A DNA stretch of 64,000 bases, from contig SCHM01000001.1 of assembly GCA_004123355.1 (NCBI GenBank), positions 2,782,001 to 2,846,000 of the forward strand, in the 5' to 3' direction. Shown in pieces: positions 35,990 to 47,891 of this stretch. A program made the position numbers and the translations under genes. This DNA comes from Amphirosellinia nigrospora (Eukaryota > Ascomycota > Sordariomycetes > Xylariales > Xylariaceae). The notes below the pieces were generated by a model, which saw only the letters and a program-made list of their open reading frames with translations, was not told the DNA's origin and did no database searches. How positions within the stretch are numbered: position 1 is the stretch's first letter; every line of letters begins with the position of its first letter.

Positions 35990-38463
35990 CTACAAAACCC
36001 CCATGAAGAATGCGGCCACAAAAGCTGTTGCAGAGCCGATATATGCGCTATATACCGTTCTCAAGGCCGAAAGACGACCAGCGCCAGCGATAATAGGCGT
36101 ATGGGAGGGGTGGAGGAGCCCCCAGACTGCGTAACTACCGGTGTAGAGCCCGTACCGACGACAGCAGTAGCGTTTACTGGCACATTGGCGCTATGGACTT
36201 GGCGCGGCGATAACAGCCGGCGTCTCGAAGCCACTATGGCTGGCTATCGCCGTGATAGTGGTAGTGGATGTCGTAGTGGCGGTCGTGGTTGAGTAACTCG
36301 CTGCCGCCTCGGTGTATTTTCCAACGTGACTGGTTGTGGTTGTGGTCGTGGTTTCTGTTGGCGCGACAAACGTAGCTACAACGGGAGTAGGTAACGGTGA
36401 AAGTACGATGACGACTACCTCTCCGCCGCCGTGGCCACTTGTGGGCTTTGGGGACACGGCCGGGACGTACCCTAAAGCTACACTGGTAGACGCGGTGGCA
36501 GTGGCGGTGGCCGCGGGACAGAATGTCGTTGTTTGTGTCACGACTACTGTGGTTTGGTACGTCGCTGGGCAATTCATCACACCAGGGGCGCCGCAGCGTG
36601 TCATGGTGTAGGTGTATGTTGACGTGTATGTTGGCCCCCCGGCGGATGAAGAAACTGACGAAACTGGAATTGAAGTTGTGCCCACTGCGTAACTATAGCT
36701 TGACACTGCGACAGAGGAGGAATAGTAGACGGAGGAAACCGAGCCTGGGTACGTGCCTGCGCTCTGGCTGTAGCCCGTTGCAGCGACTGAAGAAGACGAA
36801 TACACGGACGAACCCGAGGCGACAGAGCTGCCTGCCCCTTGACTGTAGCTCGATGGGGCGGAGGTGGTTGTCGCGGGAGGTGCCGCAGACGTATCGGATG
36901 AGGAGAGAGAAGCGGAAGGAGAAGCAATTATTGTGGGCAACTCGTCTGACATCGTGAAACTGACCTCGGAAGCCGTGACACTTAACATGAAAGTTGGTGT
37001 CCACACGAGGGTCGAGTCCGTCGCTGGAGGAGCGCTCGTAACCGCAACGGACGAGGTGACGCCAACGACCCCTGTCTCTGCTGGTGAAGAAGACATGGCA
37101 GGTGATGTATAAGCTGGTGTACTGGCCGCCGCCTCGCTTGTAGTGGCGGGTAACGCAGGTGTCGTAGATGCCTCGATCCAGCAGCTCGATATCGTGGGTG
37201 CCGTTAGAAGCGTTGTCGAGACGGTCGGCGCAAGCCCAAGGACGTTACTATAATCGACGACCACCTTTTTGCAACGCAATCGGTTAGCTATATACGCCAA
37301 TAGATAAAGCTACCAGGATGTGTGAAATTAACAAGACTCACATCAAGTTTCGCGTAAGCACCAACGTTGAGATCCCACCATATCTCCGTTTCTAGGTCAC
37401 ATGTGGGCGTCGTATCGATGACGGCCACGAACTCGATGATGTTGGCGTAGATACCTAACATTGCCCCGGCGCCGATCCCGAACTGACCGATGCTGGCTTC
37501 CGCGCCAGCTTGCACACGGAGTCGTAGGTCCGCTTTGAAGGTCGCGTGGCCGGAAACGACTTTCACGGGGAGAGATTGGCTGTTCAAGCCCTCGCTATTT
37601 GTATTCATTTACAAGTCAGCTTGGAACTTCTGCATTCGGGGCACGTAAGAATGTCAACCATTCCCCCAACACATTAAAATCTTTCTTATTTCGCACCTTA
37701 CCCCCATAAGACACAAAAGTGGGTGAAGTCTAACTCACAAAGCAGAATCATCAATGTCGCCCTTGAAGATGTCGGCCTCCAGATAAGCGTCGTCGGGACG
37801 CTCACCTGGAAGCCAGCTGTGAGGTCAATGGCCTCACTGACATCGAAGACGAGATCAACAAAAAACACAACGCCGACATCGAGTCCAGTGATGCCGATGC
37901 CGAAGGGTGCGTCGGACTCGAAGAGAGTGACCGAGAAGGTCTCACTCGCACTCGCGTCTACCTCTAGAGAGGCGTACGCCTCTACGCCAGAGAACCCGAG
38001 CCGCAGCATCGGGCGCAGGAAATGCTCGTCTGTCACCTTCGCCGTCACCGTGCCTCGTGTGTAGCACTCCAGACACGTCACCGAGACTTTCGCATTCTCG
38101 GAGTCGCCGGGCTCGGAGTGGTCCCATGAGCTAGACGAGCGGGAACGAGTTAGTTGGCAGGTTTGTAGCGATACGAGCGTCTCGAGTAGGAAAGGGGCAT
38201 GTATCCGTGCGTGGGGGATATTTTGATTTTTTGGTGTTCTCTTACCTGCCGAACAAAACCTGATTATTCCACGATCTTTCTAGGGAGAAGTCGGCCTCGG
38301 CACGCTTCTCGATATCCTGGCTCCGCGCGAGCTTGATCCCCTCGTGAATGAGAAGCTCCGTATCCGGGGAATTTACAGGCGAGAGGTCGAGGATACGGGC
38401 TGGGCTGGCGTAGCTCGACGACGCCGCTGCGAGGAAGGAGAGAATACTATTTTTGAACTTCAT
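35990..38463 (-). CDS. Large secreted, probably GPI-anchored, Ser/Thr-rich protein
   Basis: Exons are 38246-38463, 37739-38130, 37342-37594 and 35990-37264 (complement); all introns have GT-AG ends. The N terminus (MKFKNSILSFLAAASSSYAS) is a signal peptide. Exons 2-3 form a globular domain: VTCLECYTRGTVTAKVT, GIGITGLDVGVVFFVDLVF, then ATFKADLRLRVQAGAEASIG and LETEIWWDLNVGAYAKLD. This pattern is shared by uncharacterised fungal extracellular proteins. Exon 4 is a Ser/Thr/Ala/Val-rich stalk typical of O-glycosylated wall proteins, with one Cys pair region (TRCGAPGVMNCPATY). In the final frame the protein ends in a hydrophobic tail (SAYIGSATAFVAAFFMGVL), consistent with a GPI-anchor signal. Three frame breaks are inferred: one base missing near 37796, one extra near 36187, one missing near 36106. 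With these it has 713 codons. Role is unknown; cell-wall or surface location is inferred. Confidence 0.65.
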
Positions 38464-39528
38464 CACGGCGTTTTTTTAATGAGTGACTAACTACCTGTTC
38501 CCAGGCCTTGTTTTGGTTTGAAAAGAGTGAATATAGTTCGCTTATTCAACGAAAGATTTAAAGGAAAGACTGCTGATCGAACTCACTGATGGTCAGTTGG
38601 TTCTCTCATACGTATGAACAGCAAGGCTGTGATGCAGCGGCAGCACCTTTTTTATATGAGAAATACATTCATCGTACCACGAATCTCATTCCCGACACAT
38701 GCAGGGGTTCGGTTGGCGTTTCGTTTTTAAGCAGCACACAGAACCGCTACTATCGCGACAAGGCAGAAAAGGGGTAACTTTAGACACATAGGGCTCATCG
38801 CTGCCCGTGTGAGCCTGTCCGGTAGGTTACTAGGAAAGTATCCCGTTTCGCCTTGATTTCTTCAGATGTAACTCAGCCGCAGTTTTCCGTGTGGAGATGA
38901 ATAGAATGGCAGTGCACTACGACGCAGCAGAATCTAAAGCCGGAAGCTGAACAGGAGAAAGCGTATTTACGAACATGATAGTATATCATAATGTTAGTCC
39001 TACCTTCCAAACGTAGTCTCTACGACATATCTAAACTAGGTCATGATCCAAGCCCGGAGACCAAGCAAAGATATACACCTATTTACGAACGTAATACTCT
39101 AGATCATAGTACTAGTCCCGCCTTCCTAACGTAGTGCCGCAATGTCCCCCGGATTCCGGAAAACGGCCGGACCAGACGAAAGGATCAATCTCGGAGAGCG
39201 TGACCAATCAAAGTCGGCGAGCAAAGCTGTACCTGCAGCAGCAACTCGGAGCGAACGCGGTTGAATCATTCACCGTCTTCATGTTCAGCTCAGCTCAGTC
39301 TCAGGTAGTATTTTGTTAAAATGAGGCCCCGTGCCATAACTCAACATCATGCCGTCTAAGGTGGCGCTCGTTTCAAACCGAAATACATATATACGTAATG
39401 ATATAATAGTTATATGCCCAATGCCTAAAGTCAGACCTACAACAAATGTCCCATTCCTGCCTTACTATCGTCGGTGACCAGTTTATCAGCGGTTGCCTGG
39501 CAGTCCGTAGCCTGACTTATCGATAATG
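38464..39528. other. Intergenic region with a degenerate direct repeat
   Basis: No gene was recognised. It carries the promoter of the GPI-type gene on its left side and the repeat pair listed at 38965-39135. Confidence 0.55.
38965..39135. repeat. Imperfect 55-bp direct repeat
   Basis: TATTTACGAACATGATAGTA and downstream CTACCTTCCAAACGTAGT (38965-39018) recur as TATTTACGAACGTAATACTC and CCGCCTTCCTAACGTAGT (39079-39135). The copies are about 115 bp apart and diverged. No open frame is associated. Confidence 0.7.
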
Positions 39529-39775
39529 TCATTCATCTTCAACCTCCACTGCTAAGAGCCTCGCGTCGCGCTCAATCTGTACGTCCGATGAGGCTTTTCT
39601 AGAAAAGTAAGAGCAAACCTCGTAAAGAAATGTGTATAACTTCATCTTGAATGAAACCAAACCCTCCCGCCCGTTCGACAGATGTATATATGTTGTGGAA
39701 TGGGCTATACCCTCTACCAGTGACATTGGAATAACACGCCAACGTAAAATGTGTGAGCGCAGAGTGGCTGCTAAT

Positions 39776-40215
39776 CTAATACGTTTCATAGCCCATGAAC
39801 CTCAGTCTGACCATGTTTATCATTTTCAGCGTACTATGTGTGTAGTCGACACTACCAGTACTTCGTAGTGTGATGGATTTACGGAAATCTGCTACACCAG
39901 AACAAACGATGACTTCTTGTCTTTTGGTCGACAAGCTGTGATCTTTCATGAGAGCTGCCGCGTTCTCCCGAGCTCTGGACTCCTCATCTGCTACTTGAGG
40001 CTGCTTACTCATTTGTAGAGCTTCGGCCAACATGAATTGCGTATGAGCTTGCCCTGCAAGTATTTCGGGATAAGGCTCCAGCATAGCAGTAGACTCACGG
40101 AAGAGTGCACTGCACCGATTAGTACGAAGATATGTAAGCTCTTAGATCGGGACTGATGCGGAGAAGGATAAACATACGACGTACGCAGCTTCAGAGACTT
40201 GAGATTTCTGATATG
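39776..40215 (-). pseudogene. Relic of a TPR-like protein 3' end
   Basis: On the minus strand an exon from 40109 to 39776 reads ALFRESTAMLEPYPEILAGQ, then AHTQFMLAEALQMSKQPQVA and DEESRARENAAALMKD, a helical TPR-like pattern. It is preceded by a plausible intron with GTATGT donor (40177) and CTAATCGGTGCAG acceptor, and a short upstream frame AYQKSQVSEAAYV (about 40178-40215). Beyond that the frame is closed by stops, so no complete gene can be built. Most likely the decayed tail of a longer TPR protein; the possibility of a chance frame remains. Confidence 0.35.
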
Positions 40216-40415
40216 CAAAACCGGCTTACAGGATGCATCAATGCCACGACTCTAATTCACCGGAAACTGGATCATACTTCCTACAAGAGATCATACTTCC
40301 ATACAAGGGAAGGTACCTAATCCCACCCTTTCCTCTCTTACAATTTCATCGAGTGATGGTGGCTGTCGCTTAGGGAAAGTAGATTCCCGGGCAAGCTTTC
40401 CAGCCGCCTAAAGCG

Positions 40416-40886
40416 TTGATCGACGAGCTGGGCATCGGAGACTGGCAGGATATCCTTGACAAGCAAGTTCCACCGCAGAAGTTATCTCGAAATATCGAGA
40501 ATGTCGAGGAGGGAGATGTTCACTCGCAGATTCGGCTGCTCCCATGCTTGAATTGTATTAGAGCTTGCGTGATTCAACTGATAAAAGCTAATTTCACGAC
40601 AAATTGGAACAGCAATTGGTACTCCTTCATTCATGCCGTGCTATATACTAATGCAAAACGATTACAAAAATTGTTCAAGCAGCATAAAGTGCAAGTTGGT
40701 GAACTCAAAGCCATCTGGGCCAGCAGATCAGGCTTCACCTTTGCGGTCAGCGGATCTCAGCTTCATGACGACTTTGTAATTGAAGCAACAGGACAAGAAT
40801 TAGAAATTTCCCAAATATCATCACTTTTGCTCGAATATCTCCTCTTACACATGATGCGCATCGCAAAACATATTTGTGGAAACTAA
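40416..40886 (+). CDS. Orphan ORF of about 156 codons
   Basis: An uninterrupted frame in AT-rich DNA, open from about 40382. It reads as a mixed helical protein (LIDELGIGDWQDILD, CLNCIRACVIQLIKANFTTN, ISQISSLLLEYLLLHMMRIA). No ATG lies near its 5' end, no introns were seen and no family is recognised. It may be a gene fragment or a chance open frame. It lies between the TPR-like relic and LAA1. Confidence 0.3.
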   Translation: MIDELGIGDWQDILDKQVPPQKLSRNIENVEEGDVHSQIRLLPCLNCIRACVIQLIKANFTTNWNSNWYSFIHAVLYTNAKRLQKLFKQHKVQVGELKAIWASRSGFTFAVSGSQLHDDFVIEATGQELEISQISSLLLEYLLLHMMRIAKHICGN

Positions 40887-41200
40887 TGCGTTTAATGATA
40901 CCACTCAATGATCTAGATACTAAAATGAGAATCTCATTTCGATGAATTGGTTTCTTTTGGGCTGGAAAGCGCTTTCAGCTTATGCTCACTCTTTAAGAAG
41001 TTTAAGATAGCTGTTCAATATGATTCTCACTACAGGCTATGAGCTGTCAACTAGAGTATCTGGATATTCTTTTAAATGCTGTAACCCCCCAGCTAAACCG
41101 TGCCTGATTGAACCACCATAAGTATATCAATATATCATAAATAACTACAGCCCATAACATGATCATTATGCTTTTTCATCTCGTAATAACGTCTACCTGT

Positions 41201-44200
41201 TTAGTTGCCACCGAAATTCATCTTCAGGGTGATGGTAGGCTGGCCGGATTGGTGGTATCGCGATCGGCATCATTTTCCTGACGGCCAGAGCGCAGGACTT
41301 CTTCCATGAAAGCCTTCTGGCCCTCGCTCATGGCCCCACAATTCCCTTGAATGCCGTCTGATCTACTGAGGCTAATTCAAGCAGCCTCGTGCTTATCTCC
41401 CTGTACACCTCGGATCCCTCGTTGGCGGCGCGGGATAGGAGGGTTGGGGCCACGATCGACATGGCGATTTGTGCATGGTCCTTGCTAATTACGGACACGT
41501 ACTGTGTTAATGTGTGCGCTACGAGTTTTCTGATGTCCTCTGGATCGTTGGGATCAGTCTCAGATACGAACGCGACGAGACGCGGTAGTAGATAGCGAGC
41601 GATTGACTGGTCAGCGAGTGTTGGCGAGGTCTGCAATAGGAGAGACCTAATACAATTTGCAGCAATTTTCGCAGTCTGATACCAACGGATTAGCGGGATC
41701 CATCAGCCAAATTAACTAGAGGACAAGAACTCACCATGCGATCAGTTAGACAGTCCAAAAGTTCGTCTAAGAATTTCGCAACAACGCGATCAGTAGCTGC
41801 AAGCCGATTATTGCCACCTGTAAAGAGGATAGTAATTGTGAGGAGGGAGTTTTTGACACATTGCAAAGACTGCGGCACATCTCGTCTCTGCGCATTAAGG
41901 TAAATAGACAGGAACCGACGTAGACAGCCTTGGACCTGTGTATCGGTGGGAGTTTTCCATCGCCTGCACCCACGAGAATTTGCCATGCTTGTAACAAAGC
42001 GCTTGAACATGGGTAAAGCCTGAGGGACAATAATCTCTTGACAAGAAGGGGTTGCAAGTATGGTGGCAAAAATGTGAATGATGCACGCATGTAAGTCTGT
42101 TTTGATAATAGCAGGGAATACCTCGGCAGCATCGACGATGGCGCTAAGACCTGTCCTTACGAGAAGAACCGACTCTTCAGTTAATTGATGGCGGACTGGC
42201 TGGTTGGCCTCGGTCAAGTTCGGAAGCAGGCCTGAGAGGACTAATACGATAATCCTTGTTAATTCAAACAGCTGCTCGATATCTTCACTGAGATCCCCTT
42301 CTTCGGGCTGGCCTTGTTTTCTCGCTGAGGGGTGAGCAACACAAAGGGCTCGCGCAATCTCAACGATGACGCCTTGGACATCTAGACCCTCTGTTAAGAC
42401 GAGACGGTCTAGTAAATCCATTGTTTCAGAGAAGATTGCTTCCCTATATATAGCATGACCTGAGACGCTAGGATGGAGAATCTTCTTGAGGGCCTGAAGT
42501 ATCTCGAGTGTTTGTTCTTTTGTGGCGAGGGAGTCTGTCTGACCTGGTCGGGTCGCAAGTGCCTCGAAGGCGATACCGAATAGCACAAAAAAGAAGGCAA
42601 CAGGTTCATCACGATAGTTGATGTCGGCACCTCTAGAGTGACCGTTAGGTGAAGGACCATCTGTCTCCTTGCCATCTAGAGCGTCGAATACGAATTCGCT
42701 GTCTTGTTCAATCAGACTTGCGATAGCATCAACGAGTTTGAGCCACGACTCCTGATAGAATCGAAGTAGAGTTTCCCGGTTGAGAGCAGAATAGATAGAC
42801 TCTAAACTGCCTGACATAGATGGTGGTCCAAGTGTCATCGAAATGTCGGGCTCAAATCGTAGACGAGCAAACTCTCGTAGAGAAGCCAGCCACAATGGCG
42901 TCAATGTATTAATGTGGGGTTTTAGGACTTCAAGGAGATACTTCTGCTCTAAACTGGCAACCTGAAGGTCTGCCCAAGCTGAGAAGACGGACATTTTGAC
43001 CATTACTTGAGCATTAGGGCTCAATCCTTTTAGGTCACCAATTCCGGCATTTTCAACATCTGTTGAGAAGTTCTCGAGCCCAGTAACAAGCGTCTTCAAA
43101 ATGCGTCCCATGCGGTCAACATCTGTCACTATGCCAGTCGAGATGAAGGCAGCACAAACATTAACAGCCTCAGATGCGAGTTCCGGGGAAGAATCTGCTG
43201 CAAATGCGGGTGTCAATGCGGAGCTGATTTGCGCCTGATATTGCTCTAGTAACATTGCTTCTTCGAAGTCTGGATCTGGTGTCTTGCCAAACATTTTCAG
43301 CACAGCACCAATGATTTTGAGACCCCATATTCGAAGTTCCAGAACACTGGAGGTAGAAGCAGAAAATGCTGTACGAATGACGTCTGCTATTTTACTTTGT
43401 AACGCCGGTTGTGCAGAGGATTCTCCGTTTATGGCGATATCTTTCGTAATCAAGTTGAAGATGTCACTAACACAACTCATAGCAAAAGTCCTAACTTGCC
43501 AGCGCAAAGGTTCCATTTCGGAACTACCAGCGGCCTCCTTTTCGTCTTTAGACGTGCCAACAGCTGCGGCGAACCCGGCAACTTCTTCGTCATGGAGGTC
43601 AATGGCAGCACTCGATTTAGTTGCTTTTCGCGGTATTGGATCGGCAACTTTAACTCGGGTCATTTTGAGTACACTTTGGCAGCGTAGTAACCATGCTCCT
43701 GTGTCCCTTAGAGAAGTTTGACGAAGCCAATTACGCATGAGGTTTCGGATGCCATCGTGATCGGGTACCATGTCCAGTACAAGCCAAAGTTGATCCTCAA
43801 AGCCTGGATTTGTTGCAAGAAGTACGTCGTAAGAATCCCGTTTCATAAGGTTGTACAGCCCGTCGACAGCGACATCACGGAGATCTGGGAACTCGGAATT
43901 CAGGTATTTCTGCAGCAGCTTGACATAATCCGCGAAATTCATGTGGCCCGGGGCATACAGAGACAGATGCTCTAGACATCCGAGGCAAGCCTTCTGGGTA
44001 AGTATACTCTCCTCATTTTGGAATTGGCCGATAAAAGTGAGGATGAGCTCGCGAGACTTCGTGGAGTCTTGTAAATCTGGCCCAACCACGTTGATTAAAG
44101 AGTCGACACAGCGGGTGATAGCCGTCACGGTAGAGAGCTCCATCTCAAGACTCATAGATATAGGCGATGCTACCTCCGTATGATGCGATTCAGAGAGGTA

Positions 44201-47200
44201 TAATTGGGCTAGCATTCCGAGGGTCCCAGACACATAAGAACCGAATCCTAGTCCAGCTGAGTCTGCCGCCAGACCCAGTGCTTCCAAAGCCCAATAATGA
44301 ACCGTTGGGTGTGGATCGTTGCACAAGGACATCAATATTCCCGTGATAGTCTTCAGATGATATCCAGCTCCCATGCCCCTACCTTAGCCTGGATGCAGCC
44401 CAATGCCATGGAGCAACCAGCACGTGCGCTCGGCTCCCTATTACCCACGATCATGTCCACAAGGTATTTTACCTCATGATTCGTGAAGCCGTTACCGGAA
44501 GCGTTGCATAATCGGGCGATGGCACCATAACCAAGACTTCGAATATACTGGTCAGGATCCACAACAAACTCCCTAATCATTTCTTGCAGCAGTTTCTCGA
44601 CGGCGGGATTGGTGACATCTCCCGAAGACGATTGTGTTTCTTTAACTGCCACCTTCAATGTCGATAGCAAAGCGCTAGCGATATTGACGGTCATAGCTGC
44701 CTTTCTTCCCGGATCGCGCTGTAAGGATCCAGCTGAGGTATACGTGGCTATCTGTTCTAAAACACTCTCCTGGACTTTAGCAGGCGTTAACGGGAAGACA
44801 AACGCGAATAACCGAATTGCCATGTTAACAACTTCGGTTGCTGGAGGGTCTGGGAGCTCCGAAGAGGCGTCGTAATCGCCAGCATATAGGGCGGCAGCAT
44901 CGTATTCAAGAGATTGGCAAATTGGTGATAGAAGCAGGGTATCGATGATGTGATCCGGATCTGTCTCGTCCACCGACAGCTCCTCAGAAAGTTCGTCCTT
45001 TTCACCCGGAAGTTTTTTTGATTTAAATCCACGTATTAGCCCATTGACACCAAAACCAGAATTATCGCCAACTTCCCAGACTGTCTCGAAAGTGCCAGCC
45101 GCATTAGCAATCGACGCACTCAAGTTGTTTCCACCATAGTTCTCGGGATCTGCAAAAAGAGATACGGCAAAGGTCAGAAGGTTAGATTGCAGTAAGGCTT
45201 CACTTCCGCCCGGTGGGCTCTGGTTTACGAGTTTGACATAGCATTGAAGGACTCGTCTCTGAGCCATCATATCTAGATCTTGCAACTGCAAAGCTGGTGT
45301 CAATCTCTGCGAGATATCATCGGTAGTCTTTTTCGAGGGAAGTAATTTAAGAAAGGCGGTGGTCCCTTGAAGCATTGTTGCGATACGCTTGGAGACGTCA
45401 ACAGTCAACAGACGGCTGTTGAATTGGAGGAATGAGAGAATGCAGCTTAAGGCGCATTCTTTAACGTGGGTAAGGAAAGAGACCTCGAGAATGCTACGGT
45501 GGGCGAAATTGTCTTTTGCTAATGGTTTGGGAAGTGCATTCTTCCAAAGGACTAATAGCTGAGAGAGATGGATTTTGACGAAATTTGGACCAAGTGACAT
45601 TAGGCCACCCAACAAGATCCATGCAACCTGGACCTGTGTACTTGAGACGCGTAATTCGGACTGGCCGCTCGACTTGAGCAGGTTCGTGGCCATGGAGTAA
45701 ACGCGATTGTTGATATCTAGTGATCCATATAATGGACGTGCCGGGCTGGCACTAAGAGCCGCTGCAAGCCCATGTGCAAACCCAACACATCTTCCCGGAG
45801 AGTTTCGTCTCCGGTAAGCAGAGAAAGTTCTCTAGAGAGACTATTCATGCAGATAGATAGGCATGGAAGAAGCTGTTGAGGACATGCGAGGGCCAATGTC
45901 TTCATACAATGCGAGGCATAAACCTGTACGGTGTAGCTTGGATGCTGCAATATTTGTAAGAGACCATCTCGGCAACTTTCAGCGAAAGCGTTTGTGGCGG
46001 AGCCGAGTGAGCTGGTGAGTGAGGCAACAGCGCCTAAAGATACGACGAGCGTATACTTGCTTGGTTCGGGCCGCTCTTTAATGACCTCGGGATAGTTTTT
46101 GAATATTTCATTAGTTAAGGACTTTGCGACCGCCATTTGACCGGCCCCCCGAGGATTTTGCGTCCAATGACATCCTGAAGTATCGTGTCCACGATACGAC
46201 GAGATATAAGTAGTCTATACCGATTATTGTTTATGTTTTGGTTACCCAGGATATCGACCGCCAAGTGCTCCAGAATTCTTATGTAATTTGTTTCAATGAA
46301 CTTCTCTCCTAGACGTTTAACAACCCTGCCATAACACACTCCAATAGCCGCCCTAGCTCTGTTGGTCGTGGACATGCGTATGTATTGAGTGGACAACGTT
46401 TTCAGAATATCGTATAGTGAAAGCACTAATTCTTGACTTTTCTTCCCCCTCCGGGGGCCGGGCTATTGGGCCGTGATGGATATCGTCATCGTCGTCTAGT
46501 CCAGCACCGGGGCCATGGAGGCTCTTTTAAAAGTACTCGCCCTCTTGGATTTCTTCGATTTGGGGGGTGCACTAGCACTGGCACCCTGTTCGGAGTGGTT
46601 TTTAGTCATAGCTTCCGCCAGACAGTCAGCTGCCGCATGTCGGACTTGGGAAGAACCTGAGTCAATAACTTTGAAGATGGTTGACTTCAAACTCTCGAAA
46701 TCGCCCGAATTGTCAAAGTACGTGGTACTTCTGGCCAGCGCTTTCAAGCAGCGGCAGGCAGAGACGATAGTAAGCGATCCCTTGTCGCTGGTGGCCGCAT
46801 TTCGTGCCTGTTTCCAAATATCTCTTGCTGTCGTTTCTTCTATGCTGCTCTGAATCATGTCCGCGACCTTGCCAAGCGCGGTGAACGTGGCAGCACGTAA
46901 CCCAGCGTGAGTCTGCGAAGACTTGGCCAGTTTAACCAAGCTTCCGCAGGCGAGAACATGGAGGTTGATGGCGCTATCGCCAGCCGCGGCATACACATCG
47001 CCCAGGCAAGTCACGGCGGCGTGTCTCGTACGAACTTCGGATTCGGATTTGGACTTCGAACTCGAGACGAGGGTAGACAGCTCGTTCACCGTCTCAAAAA
47101 GAAGTTTCCTATCGCCCTTGCCAAAAATGTGCGCCAGGATCTTGCCCAAGTTGTTCCTTATCACTCGACCGGGGACGGCGTTTGTAAGTTAAGGATCTGG

Positions 47201-47463
47201 AAAACCTCCTTTTTGAGGTAGAACTGCTGGGCAGTGCAGTCGTCGGCGTCGAGGGCGAGGACATGTTTGCTCAGGCCAGCGACGAAGTTTAATAGATATA
47301 GGTCTTGCTGCTCAGCGGGGAGGGATTGTAGCGTGGAAAGTTGGAGTTCTGGGTTCGTAGAGGGTACTCGTGTTGGGGGAGCCGATGCTGATGCTGGCGC
47401 GGGCGCGGGCGCAGGAGCTGGGGCGTCGCCTTGCGAGGCTCGGGGCGAGTTTGGTGACGACAT
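41201..47463 (-). CDS. LAA1: LAA1/HEATR5 HEAT-repeat protein, eight frame breaks
   Basis: Giant HEAT-repeat protein that supports AP-1 clathrin adaptor recruitment at the trans-Golgi/endosome (role known from yeast Laa1 and animal HEATR5). N terminus: a Pro/Ala low-complexity stretch, then QLSTLQSLPAEQQDLYLLNF and RNNLGKILAHIFGKGDRKLL. Other landmarks are RAAIGVCYGRVVKRLGEKFI, VQVYASHCMKTLALACPQQ, GYHLKTITGILMSLCNDPHP and a C terminus ending ITLKMNFGGN. A single intron (41676-41734) lies near the 3' end. Breaks: one base missing at the G run 47171-47174, near 46500, in the C run 46145-46150, near 45800, at the C run 44376-44379, at 41334-41337 and near 41250; one extra near 46447. Correcting these gives 2070 codons with matching phases, close to yeast Laa1. 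The acidic linker near 46450-46500 is only readable in a third frame. Fragmentation is almost certainly sequence error. Confidence 0.9.
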
Positions 47464-47891
47464 TTAGTGTCACGAGCGTATATAGCAACGCTCGGAAGTC
47501 ATTAACGGGTTCGCATGTACATTATTAACAGCGAAGGTAATGCAACCCGCCCAGTGGACCACGTTAGACTAATCGTCAACAGTCGTTCGAAGATGTCGTG
47601 TGAGGAATTCTAAACTGTCCATCGCTAGAACTAGGATTGAGATGCAGCCTCCAGTTCACACGGCCTATAATAATGGATACCCTGAAACCTCGACAGCTGC
47701 GGGATAGCTACTGGCCAATAAGCACGGCAGATGTCAGGTGGATGGCCCCATTATTCTTATCATTTCATGAGCTAAACCTGGAACTGCCTAGACGGAAACA
47801 ATGCCGAGAGTGACCTCAGATCTTCTAGATAGGCGCTTGGGATAGTGGATTTTTAGCTATAGCGTAAGCTCCCACTTCAAATTTCAACATC
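47464..47891. promoter_or_regulatory. Shared divergent promoter of LAA1 and YebC/TACO1
   Basis: 428 bases between two divergently transcribed start codons. Both genes must be driven from this space, so it is a candidate bidirectional promoter. No canonical TATA box is evident at either side. Confidence 0.55.
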
